Shown: positions 57,037 to 64,000 of the stretch, in pieces | How positions within the stretch are numbered: position 1 is the first letter of the stretch | How the letters are laid out: every line of letters starts with the position of its first letter | Origin: Candidatus Saccharimonadota bacterium | GTDB lineage: Bacteria; Patescibacteriota; Saccharimonadia; Saccharimonadales; Saccharimonadaceae | NCBI GenBank assembly: GCA_017545585.1 | Contig: JAFWMK010000006.1 | Location: 1 to 64,000, forward strand | DNA: 64,000 bases | Direction: 5' to 3' | Translations under genes and position numbers: made by a program | The notes under the pieces: generated by a model | Told to the model about the DNA's origin: nothing | Database searches by the model: none | What the model saw: only the letters and a program-made list of their open reading frames with translations

Positions 57037-57960
57037 TTATTCTTCACCAGAGAGTCTGGAAGTGAACTCGGAAATATAGAATCCGATTACGCCACCGATC
57101 ATTGGGAGAAGTACGTAGACGGAGAGGGCTTGGCAAATGCCACCAAAGATCTCACCGAAGTTTTCGCCTGATGATGGGAAGATTTGATACATCAAAGCTG
57201 CAGCTGGGTTGACCAAGAAGTTATTATTTAGCCCTAAGAATGCAGCAGAGATTACGTAGGACATTACCATAACGAAAGCAAAGCCGCCAGCTACGATTGC
57301 AGCAAAGGTGAAAACGCTGCGTTTGTATTTGATAGCACGAGCATAGAAAAATGCTACGATAATAGCGCCAATCATTTCGATTATGGCTACGATAAAGAAC
57401 TTACCTTCGGCGATTTCCGACATGGTAGGGATAGCATATGCTGAATCACCACCAGCTAGCTGGAACGAATTGAAGATAAGCCAGCCGAGCCAAGCTCCGA
57501 CGATTTCAGCGAGAATATACATAATCCCGCGAATGACAGAGATGTGGCGGGTAGCCATCATGCCTACAGTGATGATAGGGTTGATACAGGCACCTGAAAA
57601 TGCGTAAATGCCAATAAAGATAGCAATTACTGCAAATGAATAGGTAGCTACGCTATGAAGCCCCATCAAAGATAGGGAGAATAAAAGAAGCGTAATGAGT
57701 AAACTTCCGATAATCTCTCCAAGAAGAGCACCGTAGAATTTTGGTTTTTTGAAGATAGTGAGAATGCTCTCTTTTTCTTCGTATTTTCTGGCGAAGAAAC
57801 CGGCAAAACAGGACTTTTTCTCTTCTGTCTTACTGGAAATAACTTCAGCCTTTTCTTCTGAAGCTCTCGAAACTGTCTTCGCGGCAGATTCGGTAGCAGT
57901 TTTTTTGGTCGGCTTAGTAGTCTTAGACTTGGTAGTCGACTTCGGCTTTTTTGTTGCCAT
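57037..57960 (-). CDS. Aquaporin/MIP family channel with long basic N-terminus
   Basis: 307 residues. Residues 1-75 are a Lys/Thr/Ser-rich extension. Six membrane helices follow, with the two half-helix motifs: NPI (in SGACINPIITVGMMATRH) instead of NPA in the first, and NPA (in NFLVNPAAALMYQIF) in the second. Water, glycerol or another small solute may pass. AAGGAGG precedes the ATG and a TGATATAAT box lies about 30 bases upstream, divergent from the next gene. Confidence 0.87.
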   Translation of the reverse strand: MATKKPKSTTKSKTTKPTKKTATESAAKTVSRASEEKAEVISSKTEEKKSCFAGFFARKYEEKESILTIFKKPKFYGALLGEIIGSLLITLLLFSLSLMGLHSVATYSFAVIAIFIGIYAFSGACINPIITVGMMATRHISVIRGIMYILAEIVGAWLGWLIFNSFQLAGGDSAYAIPTMSEIAEGKFFIVAIIEMIGAIIVAFFYARAIKYKRSVFTFAAIVAGGFAFVMVMSYVISAAFLGLNNNFLVNPAAALMYQIFPSSGENFGEIFGGICQALSVYVLLPMIGGVIGFYISEFTSRLSGEE

Positions 57961-58043
57961 ATTCCTCCTTTAGTTGATATTTATTTTATTATATCACAAA
58001 AATGTATGGTATAATAAAAAAATAACTTATTTAGGAAAAATTT

Positions 58044-58286
58044 ATGGGAATAATCGTAAACAAAGAAGATAATAAAAATAATGATTTGGAGCGTAGAATT
58101 ACATCAGATCTTAGGGCGAAGGCAGCAGATACCTTTGAAGATGGTGAGGTGACGGATTTTGCGGGTGATGCAGAATATATCAGGGATACTAAAAAGACTG
58201 GACGATTTGCTTGGGTATGGATAGTACTGATAGTACTTGCCATAATTTCTTTGGTGATTATATTTATGCCAGCTTCTAGAAATTAA
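58044..58286 (+). CDS. Small single-pass membrane protein
   Basis: 80 residues. Acidic, charged N-terminal part (DLRAKAADTFEDGEVTDFAGDAEYIRD), one membrane segment near the C-terminus (about 54-75, FAWVWIVLIVLAIISLVIIFM). TGGTATAAT and AGGAAAAATTT lie upstream. It sits directly before the 1005-residue surface protein and may be its partner. No family recognised. Confidence 0.68.
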   Translation: MGIIVNKEDNKNNDLERRITSDLRAKAADTFEDGEVTDFAGDAEYIRDTKKTGRFAWVWIVLIVLAIISLVIIFMPASRN

Positions 58287-58313
58287 ACATAAGTGATATA
58301 ATATATATTATAT

Positions 58314-61300
58314 ATGGATGAAAATCTAGGAGCGAATGACCCATACCGAACGATGGATTCTGGCGAAGATGGAATCCGGCCAGATTTTTTGAAAGAAAAA
58401 GGTGGTGGGGCAAGGGGGGCTTTGTCGGCGGCAGAAAATATAGCAAGTGCAGCGATAGCTGCCAAAACTGGTAAGGCTCCAACTGGTGGTGCAAAGGCAG
58501 CTGAGGACGGCGCAAAGGCAAGTGGCGCGAAAATGGGTGGCCTAAAAGCTGGTAGCCCCAAAAAGGCAGCTGAGGAAGGTTTTAAATCAAGCGTAGGCAA
58601 GACTGAAGCTGATGAAGAAAAAGCTGGTGGTTTTTATAACAACGCTAAGTCGCGGGGATCGAAAGAAGAAGGCGAAGCTAAACTCGATATGCCAAAGGGT
58701 TTAAAAATGGCGGCGCCGTTTTTTATTGTATTTATTGCACTGGGTGGAATATTATTTTTGATAGTTGGGATGCCGATTTTGATGATTGGTGCAATTGACT
58801 ATAATTTTCAAAGAGTACTTGGCTTTCTTGATACGGTGGGAATTTTGGAAAAACAGGGTACGTATGTTACGGCTGAATTAGCAGAAAGTGGAAAATTTCC
58901 AAGTGGATATGCTTCTGATCTTGCGAGCAATGGGATCGAAATTGGGCAAGTGACAGACAAAGGAGATTTTTATCGAACGGATGTTTATATTGCGAATATA
59001 GAGGAGAAAGAAGGTTTGGTGGCGGCAGCGGGTGGTTTTTCTTACGTCAGTGACGATGAGGGGCAGCTGGCTATGCTGTATGATGGTAAAATTATTCGGG
59101 CGGATGAGTTTGTGGCGGCAGTGGAGTCGGACCCAAAATTATATGCAGCCTATTCGGGTGCGGCAAATATCGCTGCTAAATATTATTATAGTGAAGATGT
59201 AGATAAAGTTTATGCGGATATGGGGATTTCTAGGGGCAATTTTAATGATTGGGAATCCACTGGTAGTTATGATAAAGATGAAGAGGCCTACCAAAAGATT
59301 TTAACGAAAATACTAGATAATAAAGCGGATTTAGTCGTGGGTGGAAGGGCCGATAATGCGGATCCCGACAAAAACACGGCTGAAGATCCGGATGGAATTG
59401 GAAGGGGTGGTGAGTGGGATCCTGACCCTGACACTACTGGTTTTGATGGCGGTACTTGGCATAAAAATACGAAGGATTTTACTACTAGTGGTGGAGAAGA
59501 CGGGCTAAATCCTACCACGGCAGGCGAAACCAAAGAGTATATTGAGGGTTGGAAGATATGTCAAAGGGAGAGACCAGCTAGCCCAGGAACTCCGGCTGAC
59601 GAAGTGTCGATTGGTTCTGTTATGATAAAATATTTGTGTCCGATTTATAGTAATGAAAGAAATCATGGTGCTACTGATCGGGCGGCAGAACTATTAAATA
59701 CTGCTGTGTCTTCTGGTGAGCCATATTTGTCGTCGAATGCGTTTATTGCTATGGAAGAGGCTATCCAGAGGGCTAGGGTAGATGGCGATGGCCCAGTAAA
59801 TCACGTAATGAATAGTTTGACTGAGGGCACAGAAGTAAAATATCAGGATGTGTCGACTGGCGAAGTTAAAACCGTCAAACAATCGATTCTAGAAACAGAT
59901 AATTTTCGGGCGGTAGTATCGGATGCTCCATATTCGTTGGAAGAGGCTGAGAATTTTGGTAGAGATCGAGTGCTGAAGGTTACTGGGATAAACAACAAGG
60001 AAGTCATCAAGATGACTACCGTGGGAGTAGGCGATAGTAGAAATTCTAGTTCGGTATCTAGAAATGGATTATTTGGTAATTCTGCAAATGGCGAGGTTAT
60101 TAAAAAAGCGAACGAAAGCGTAGAATTAGCTACTTATAAAAAGAATTCGGAAATGTTTCAGAGTATAGTGGGTGGTAATAGAATTATAGAGGGTGGCTCA
60201 TTCCTTTCGAATACGATTAATTCTAAAGTGATTGGTGCGGTACCTTCAAATACAGAAGCAATAAGCGCTTATCATCAGGAAGTGAAGGAGGTATTGGCTA
60301 GAAAAGCAGAGGCAGAAAGAGCTACGCTGAGTCCATTCGATGTCTCGTCTCCAAATACTTTTCTTGGAAGTATTGTCCATAATTTGGCTTCAGCGACATT
60401 GAAGAATTATGGTAGCGGATTAACTGCGATGTCGGCTATGTCGACGGCTGGGAGTGTGGCCGGTTCGGCTGTAGCAAATTTGGTGGATTCAACGTCGGCT
60501 GAGGGGGCTGATCAAGCTTATACAACCATAAGCGGGAATAGTTGTGCTACTGTAAAAGCAATAGGAGTGAATGGGGATATATATTGCACATCTCACAATA
60601 CAATAGCAACGGATTATATGAATTACAATAGAGATCAATGGAAGAATGTAGTTTTGTATACGAAAAGTGATGGTACGCCGGTCACGATAGGCGATTCTTT
60701 GGATGAAGAAAACAAAATTAAGGAAAAAAGCGATGTGGCTGAGTTTGTGTCGGTGGGAATGGATAGATATACTACGGTGGGGGTGAGAAGTGCGAATGCT
60801 TGTGAATCTTGGCATCATGGGCATGATGGCTTGCTCAAAAGGGTGGTGAGTCATCTTGCGGATATGGTGAAACTTTATGATGTCTGCAAGTCTGTGCCGG
60901 AGGAAATTTCCACTGGTTCTAAGTATACCTTTGGTGGTGAAGGTGCAGCAGACTATACTAAATATCTGTCTGGTTACATGCTTTATGACGAGGTATACTC
61001 ACTACTATCCGATGAGGAAAGCAGCGTGTCAGAATTTAGGGATAGATATTATGCTAAGTATCCGCAAGATCATTCTGAAGCTGGAGTGATTGCTAGACGT
61101 TCTGGTATGACTAAGGCAGAAGCAGAGATCGCTTTGGCTTATGCGGATTATTTGAATATAATAGCTAGTTATGACGCTTCGGATAGATATGCTTTTGGTA
61201 TGCCTTTGGTGACAGTGGAACAGCCAATTCTAGAGACTCATAGTAGTGAACTTGGCGGTAATTTGTATGCTTGGTATCAAAAAGAAACTGAATATCGGGA

Positions 61301-61331
61301 TGAACGAAATCGTCAAGAGATGACGGCTTAA
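58314..61331 (+). CDS. Large membrane-anchored surface protein, unknown
   Basis: 1005 residues. N-terminal 1-125: Gly/Ala/Lys-rich, probably cytoplasmic. One strong membrane segment about 130-160 (APFFIVFIALGGILFLIVGMPILMIGAI). The rest is probably outside: an Asp/Gly-rich linker (about 345-395), six cysteines (about 415, 442, 742, 756, 826, 854) that could form disulfides, and a Gly/Ala/Ser amphipathic stretch (about 685-725) that could insert in a membrane. No known domain recognised. The nearby DsbA-like system fits with its cysteines. A TATAAT 11 bases upstream gives only a few bases of leader. Confidence 0.72.
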   Translation: MDENLGANDPYRTMDSGEDGIRPDFLKEKGGGARGALSAAENIASAAIAAKTGKAPTGGAKAAEDGAKASGAKMGGLKAGSPKKAAEEGFKSSVGKTEADEEKAGGFYNNAKSRGSKEEGEAKLDMPKGLKMAAPFFIVFIALGGILFLIVGMPILMIGAIDYNFQRVLGFLDTVGILEKQGTYVTAELAESGKFPSGYASDLASNGIEIGQVTDKGDFYRTDVYIANIEEKEGLVAAAGGFSYVSDDEGQLAMLYDGKIIRADEFVAAVESDPKLYAAYSGAANIAAKYYYSEDVDKVYADMGISRGNFNDWESTGSYDKDEEAYQKILTKILDNKADLVVGGRADNADPDKNTAEDPDGIGRGGEWDPDPDTTGFDGGTWHKNTKDFTTSGGEDGLNPTTAGETKEYIEGWKICQRERPASPGTPADEVSIGSVMIKYLCPIYSNERNHGATDRAAELLNTAVSSGEPYLSSNAFIAMEEAIQRARVDGDGPVNHVMNSLTEGTEVKYQDVSTGEVKTVKQSILETDNFRAVVSDAPYSLEEAENFGRDRVLKVTGINNKEVIKMTTVGVGDSRNSSSVSRNGLFGNSANGEVIKKANESVELATYKKNSEMFQSIVGGNRIIEGGSFLSNTINSKVIGAVPSNTEAISAYHQEVKEVLARKAEAERATLSPFDVSSPNTFLGSIVHNLASATLKNYGSGLTAMSAMSTAGSVAGSAVANLVDSTSAEGADQAYTTISGNSCATVKAIGVNGDIYCTSHNTIATDYMNYNRDQWKNVVLYTKSDGTPVTIGDSLDEENKIKEKSDVAEFVSVGMDRYTTVGVRSANACESWHHGHDGLLKRVVSHLADMVKLYDVCKSVPEEISTGSKYTFGGEGAADYTKYLSGYMLYDEVYSLLSDEESSVSEFRDRYYAKYPQDHSEAGVIARRSGMTKAEAEIALAYADYLNIIASYDASDRYAFGMPLVTVEQPILETHSSELGGNLYAWYQKETEYRDERNRQEMTA

Positions 61332-61384
61332 AAGGCGGTCTAGATAATGACAATCGGGGGATTTTGTGGTATATTATATATAGT

Positions 61385-62344
61385 ATGGATGAACTTACAA
61401 AACTCAAACAAGAGTTAAAAAATCTTAATGCAGAGTACGCTAAAATTAAGGATATTCCGGCTGAGAAACGCGGAGAGTTTGGTCGGGAACTTAATGCCAA
61501 AAAAATGGCTTTGCTTGACAAAATTATGAAGGCGGAGGAAGCCCAGTTTGATGCAGAGGTAAAGCCGCTAGATATTACTGCGCCGTGTGCGCCAAACGAG
61601 CCTTTGCCGGAACTGTATTCGACTTTGATGGGTTCTAGGCATCCTTTGATGGTAGAACTGGATCGCGTGATTGAGATTTATAAATTGATGGGTTTTACTG
61701 CGGTAGAAAGCCGACAGTTAGACGACGAATACCATATGTTTGATTCTTTGAATTTTGCCAAAGAACACCCAGCGCGAGACGGTTATGATACATTTAGAAC
61801 CGAAGAAGGTTTTATTCCGCCGGCACACACTTCTACAATGCAAAATAGAGTGTTAAATCGGTTTAAACATAAGTTGGATGAAGGAAAAGAAATTGCCGTA
61901 GTGGTACCTGGTCGAGTTTATCGAAACGAGGATGTAGATGCTACGCATGAGCATACTTTTTATCAGTGTGAGGGTGTATATGTATCGCCGGATTGCAATA
62001 TGGGGCAGATGCTAGGGATTTTGAGAGAATTTTTTGAAAAGTATTATGGACAAAAATTAAACATTCGGACGCAGCCGGGATATTTTCCATTTACGGAACC
62101 GAGTTTAGAATTTATGATAGAAAAGCCAAAATCACTCGGTGGCAAGAAAGGCGATTTCCTTGAAATGCTTGGTTGTGGGATGATTCATCCAAATGTGCTA
62201 AAAATGGCAGGGATTGACCCGCAGAAATATCATGGTTTTGCTTGGGGTGGCGGAATTGATCGTTTGGTGATGCTAAGATATGGCTTGAAGGACGTGCGAC
62301 ATTTTGAAGCGGCTAATTTAAACTTTTTAAGGAATTTTAAGTAG
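61385..62344 (+). CDS. pheS: Phenylalanine-tRNA ligase alpha subunit
   Basis: Catalytic subunit of class II PheRS. Coiled-coil-type N-terminus (about 1-50), motif 1 HPLMVELDRVIEIYKLMGF, motif 2 GRVYRNEDVDATHEHTFYQCEGVYV, motif 3 GFAWGGGIDRLVMLRYGLKDVRHF. 319 residues, slightly short at the N-terminus. The start at 61385 follows TATTAT (61372-61377) by seven bases. The pheT subunit gene begins 8 bases after it. Confidence 0.94.
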   Translation: MDELTKLKQELKNLNAEYAKIKDIPAEKRGEFGRELNAKKMALLDKIMKAEEAQFDAEVKPLDITAPCAPNEPLPELYSTLMGSRHPLMVELDRVIEIYKLMGFTAVESRQLDDEYHMFDSLNFAKEHPARDGYDTFRTEEGFIPPAHTSTMQNRVLNRFKHKLDEGKEIAVVVPGRVYRNEDVDATHEHTFYQCEGVYVSPDCNMGQMLGILREFFEKYYGQKLNIRTQPGYFPFTEPSLEFMIEKPKSLGGKKGDFLEMLGCGMIHPNVLKMAGIDPQKYHGFAWGGGIDRLVMLRYGLKDVRHFEAANLNFLRNFK

Positions 62345-62352
62345 GAGGTAGT

Positions 62353-64000
62353 ATGAAGATTTCGCTAAATTGGATCAAAAAATATGTTGATGTGTCGGTT
62401 ACGGATGATGAGCTAGTGCGGCTAATTGGTGCGAGGTTGGTGGAAGTAGAAGGAGTAATTGATGAAGCTGAAAAATACAACAACATATATATAGTAGAGG
62501 TGACGTCGGCTGAAAAGATACCTGACACACATTTGACACTTTGTCAAATAAATGTTGGTAAAAAAGAGACTGTACAGGTGGTGTGTGGGGCGCCAAACGT
62601 GCGAGAAGGTATGCTAGCGGCGTGGATTGCGCCAGGAGCGATTGTGCCGGCTTCGATACACGAAGATACACCGTTTGTGATCGGCAAGCGTAAGATGCTG
62701 AATAAGTATGAGTCGAATGGAATGTTGGCTGGAGCGGACGAGCTAGATTTTGGCGATGATCATTCGGGAATTGTGGAGATAGAGCCAGGTACGGCTAAAC
62801 CAGGAGATCTTCTGAAAGACGTGTTTGAACTAGATGATAAAATTCTGGAGATCGAGAACAAATCTTTGACGCATCGTCCGGATTGTTTTGGAATTATTGG
62901 GTTTTCACGCGAAGTGGCGGGAATTTTGGGTGAGAGTTTTAATTATGAATATCAGGATACTACATTAAGATTGGGCGGTGAGCTCAAAGTAGCGATTTTG
63001 AATACAAACATTTGTGAACGGTATACGGCGGTGGTGCTACAAAAGCATGGTGAGATTAAGAAGAAATATCTTTCTTGGATGGATACGATTTTATCCAAGT
63101 CTGGAATGAAACCGATTAGCCCGATTGTGGACGTGACGAATTATTTGATGCTTCTAACTGGTCAGCCGCTACACGCTTTTGACTATGATAAGTTCGTGAA
63201 GGTAGGTGGCAAGATGGAGCCAGAAATTAATGTGAGATTAGCGCGCGACAAAGAAAAGATCGTGCTTTTAGATGACACTGAAGTGATTTTGAATGAAAAT
63301 GATATCGTGATTTGTAGTGGCGAGAAACCGGTGGCGTTAGCTGGTGCGATGGGCGGTAAGTCTACGATGATTGATGAAAACACCAGGAATATCATCATCG
63401 AGTCGGCGACGTTTAGTCTATATAATCTTCGTAAGACACAAATGGCGCATGGAATTTTTTCTGAGGCGATTACAAGATTTACTAAAGGCCAACCGCCATA
63501 TCAATGTCTTAAAGTAGCAGAAGCGGCAGCGGAGATGTTAAAGGATGGGTATATTGTGACGGCTGCAGTTGATAGCCGAAAAAAGATCGAAAAGCCAATA
63601 GAAGTGAAGATTAGTGTCAACGAAATTAACGCCTTGCTTGGGACTTTTTATGAGAAAAAATTAATCGTAAAAACTTTGACCAATGTAGGTTTTAAGGTAG
63701 AGAATAGTGGTGATGCTTTAAAGGTAATAGCGCCTTTGTGGCGGACAGATATTCATATCAAGGAAGACATAATTGAAGAAGTTGGGCGTTTGCTTGGATA
63801 TGACAATATCCAGCCAATTTTGCCACTACATAGTACGGCTGATTCTGATGAAATGTTAAGCATGAAGACGAAAGTGCGTGACATTATGGCGTCGTTTGGG
63901 GCGAACGAAGTGTTGACTTATAGCTTTGTAAGTGGGAAATTGCTAGAAAAGGCTGGTTTGAACTTAAAACAATCTTATAGAATCATAAATTCTATTTCAC
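62353..64000 (+). CDS. pheT: Phenylalanine-tRNA ligase beta subunit (partial, runs off the window)
   Basis: MKISLNWIKKYVDVSVTDDELVRLIGARLVEVEGV is the canonical start; an EMAP/OB tRNA-binding domain (VCGAPNVREGMLAAWIAPGAIVP) follows, then the B3/B4 region (ENKSLTHRPDCFGIIGFSREVAGIL, GQPLHAFDYDKF) and the start of the B5 domain. AGGAGGT lies 5 bases before the ATG. The first 549 codons are inside the window. Confidence 0.95.
   Translation, partial: MKISLNWIKKYVDVSVTDDELVRLIGARLVEVEGVIDEAEKYNNIYIVEVTSAEKIPDTHLTLCQINVGKKETVQVVCGAPNVREGMLAAWIAPGAIVPASIHEDTPFVIGKRKMLNKYESNGMLAGADELDFGDDHSGIVEIEPGTAKPGDLLKDVFELDDKILEIENKSLTHRPDCFGIIGFSREVAGILGESFNYEYQDTTLRLGGELKVAILNTNICERYTAVVLQKHGEIKKKYLSWMDTILSKSGMKPISPIVDVTNYLMLLTGQPLHAFDYDKFVKVGGKMEPEINVRLARDKEKIVLLDDTEVILNENDIVICSGEKPVALAGAMGGKSTMIDENTRNIIIESATFSLYNLRKTQMAHGIFSEAITRFTKGQPPYQCLKVAEAAAEMLKDGYIVTAAVDSRKKIEKPIEVKISVNEINALLGTFYEKKLIVKTLTNVGFKVENSGDALKVIAPLWRTDIHIKEDIIEEVGRLLGYDNIQPILPLHSTADSDEMLSMKTKVRDIMASFGANEVLTYSFVSGKLLEKAGLNLKQSYRIINSIS

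Noticed and set aside
1-64000. UGA recoding (as in Gracilibacteria and Absconditabacteria)
   Set aside because: Conserved proteins read without internal TGA, Trp is encoded by TGG, TGA ends genes, and RF2 is present.
1-64000. CRISPR arrays, insertion sequences or an integrase
   Set aside because: No regularly spaced direct repeats and no transposase, Cas or recombinase gene were seen on either strand.

Overview
The window looks like a piece of a small, reduced genome of Candidatus Saccharibacteria (TM7) or a close relative in the Patescibacteria/CPR. The evidence is a compact gene set dominated by translation and transcription genes, ribosomal operons without L30, a DUF348-G5-3D wall protein, RNase J as the main RNase, short poorly conserved surface proteins, and a moderately AT-rich composition. 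The genetic code is standard: Trp is TGG, TGA is used as a stop (for example at 50753-50755), and the release factor present is RF2. The lineage call is inferred from gene content and style; no 16S rRNA lies in the window.

Layout. 1-620: 3' end of 23S rRNA, 5S rRNA and strong hairpins. 606-6769: nusA and rnj (RNase J) diverging from a symmetric promoter, then rarA, a membrane protein, murI and a DUF167 gene. 6772-11331: an accessory stretch bounded by tRNA-Val/tRNA-Lys and tRNA-Phe, with two unrecognised proteins, a DHH/DHHA2 phosphoesterase and a phage-type Bro-N antirepressor. 11370-24018: hisS, a DsbA-like thiol oxidoreductase with a CPTC membrane protein, a candidate small RNA, a G5/3D wall protein, rsmA, serS, hpf, secA, an M16 peptidase, murD and dus. 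24028-25683: a heavily structured leader in front of an 83-residue unknown protein, prfB, and a structured L3 leader.

25684-32217: ribosomal operon L3-L4-L23-L2-S19-L22-S3-L16-S17-L14-L24-L5-S14-S8, with S10 and L29 absent from their usual places. 32277-40083: leuS, two methyltransferases, a coiled-coil protein, a glutaredoxin-like protein, L32, nusB, a Nudix hydrolase, rnc, S16 and a KH protein. 40222-49982: rpoB-rpoC with a long leader, then L6-L18-S5-L15, separated from S8 by about 15.5 kb. 50030-64000: FKBP isomerase, envelope proteins, sbcB, ldh, metG, an aquaporin, a 1005-residue surface protein, pheS and the start of pheT.

The most unusual signal is a family of GC-rich, Y-shaped palindromic elements. 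There are three copies: two in frame inside leuS on opposite strands, and one across the stop codon and terminator of rplO. They share the core GCCCGTYGYYACGGG (with a bulged G) inside arms whose sequence differs between copies but stays base-paired. They resemble in concept, not in sequence, the Rickettsia palindromic elements that insert into genes.

A second theme is promoter architecture. About 18 genes have an extended -10 box (TGNTATAAT type) ending only 6-9 bases before the start codon, which predicts leaderless mRNAs. Ribosomal, RNA polymerase and a few unknown genes instead have Shine-Dalgarno sites and structured leaders.
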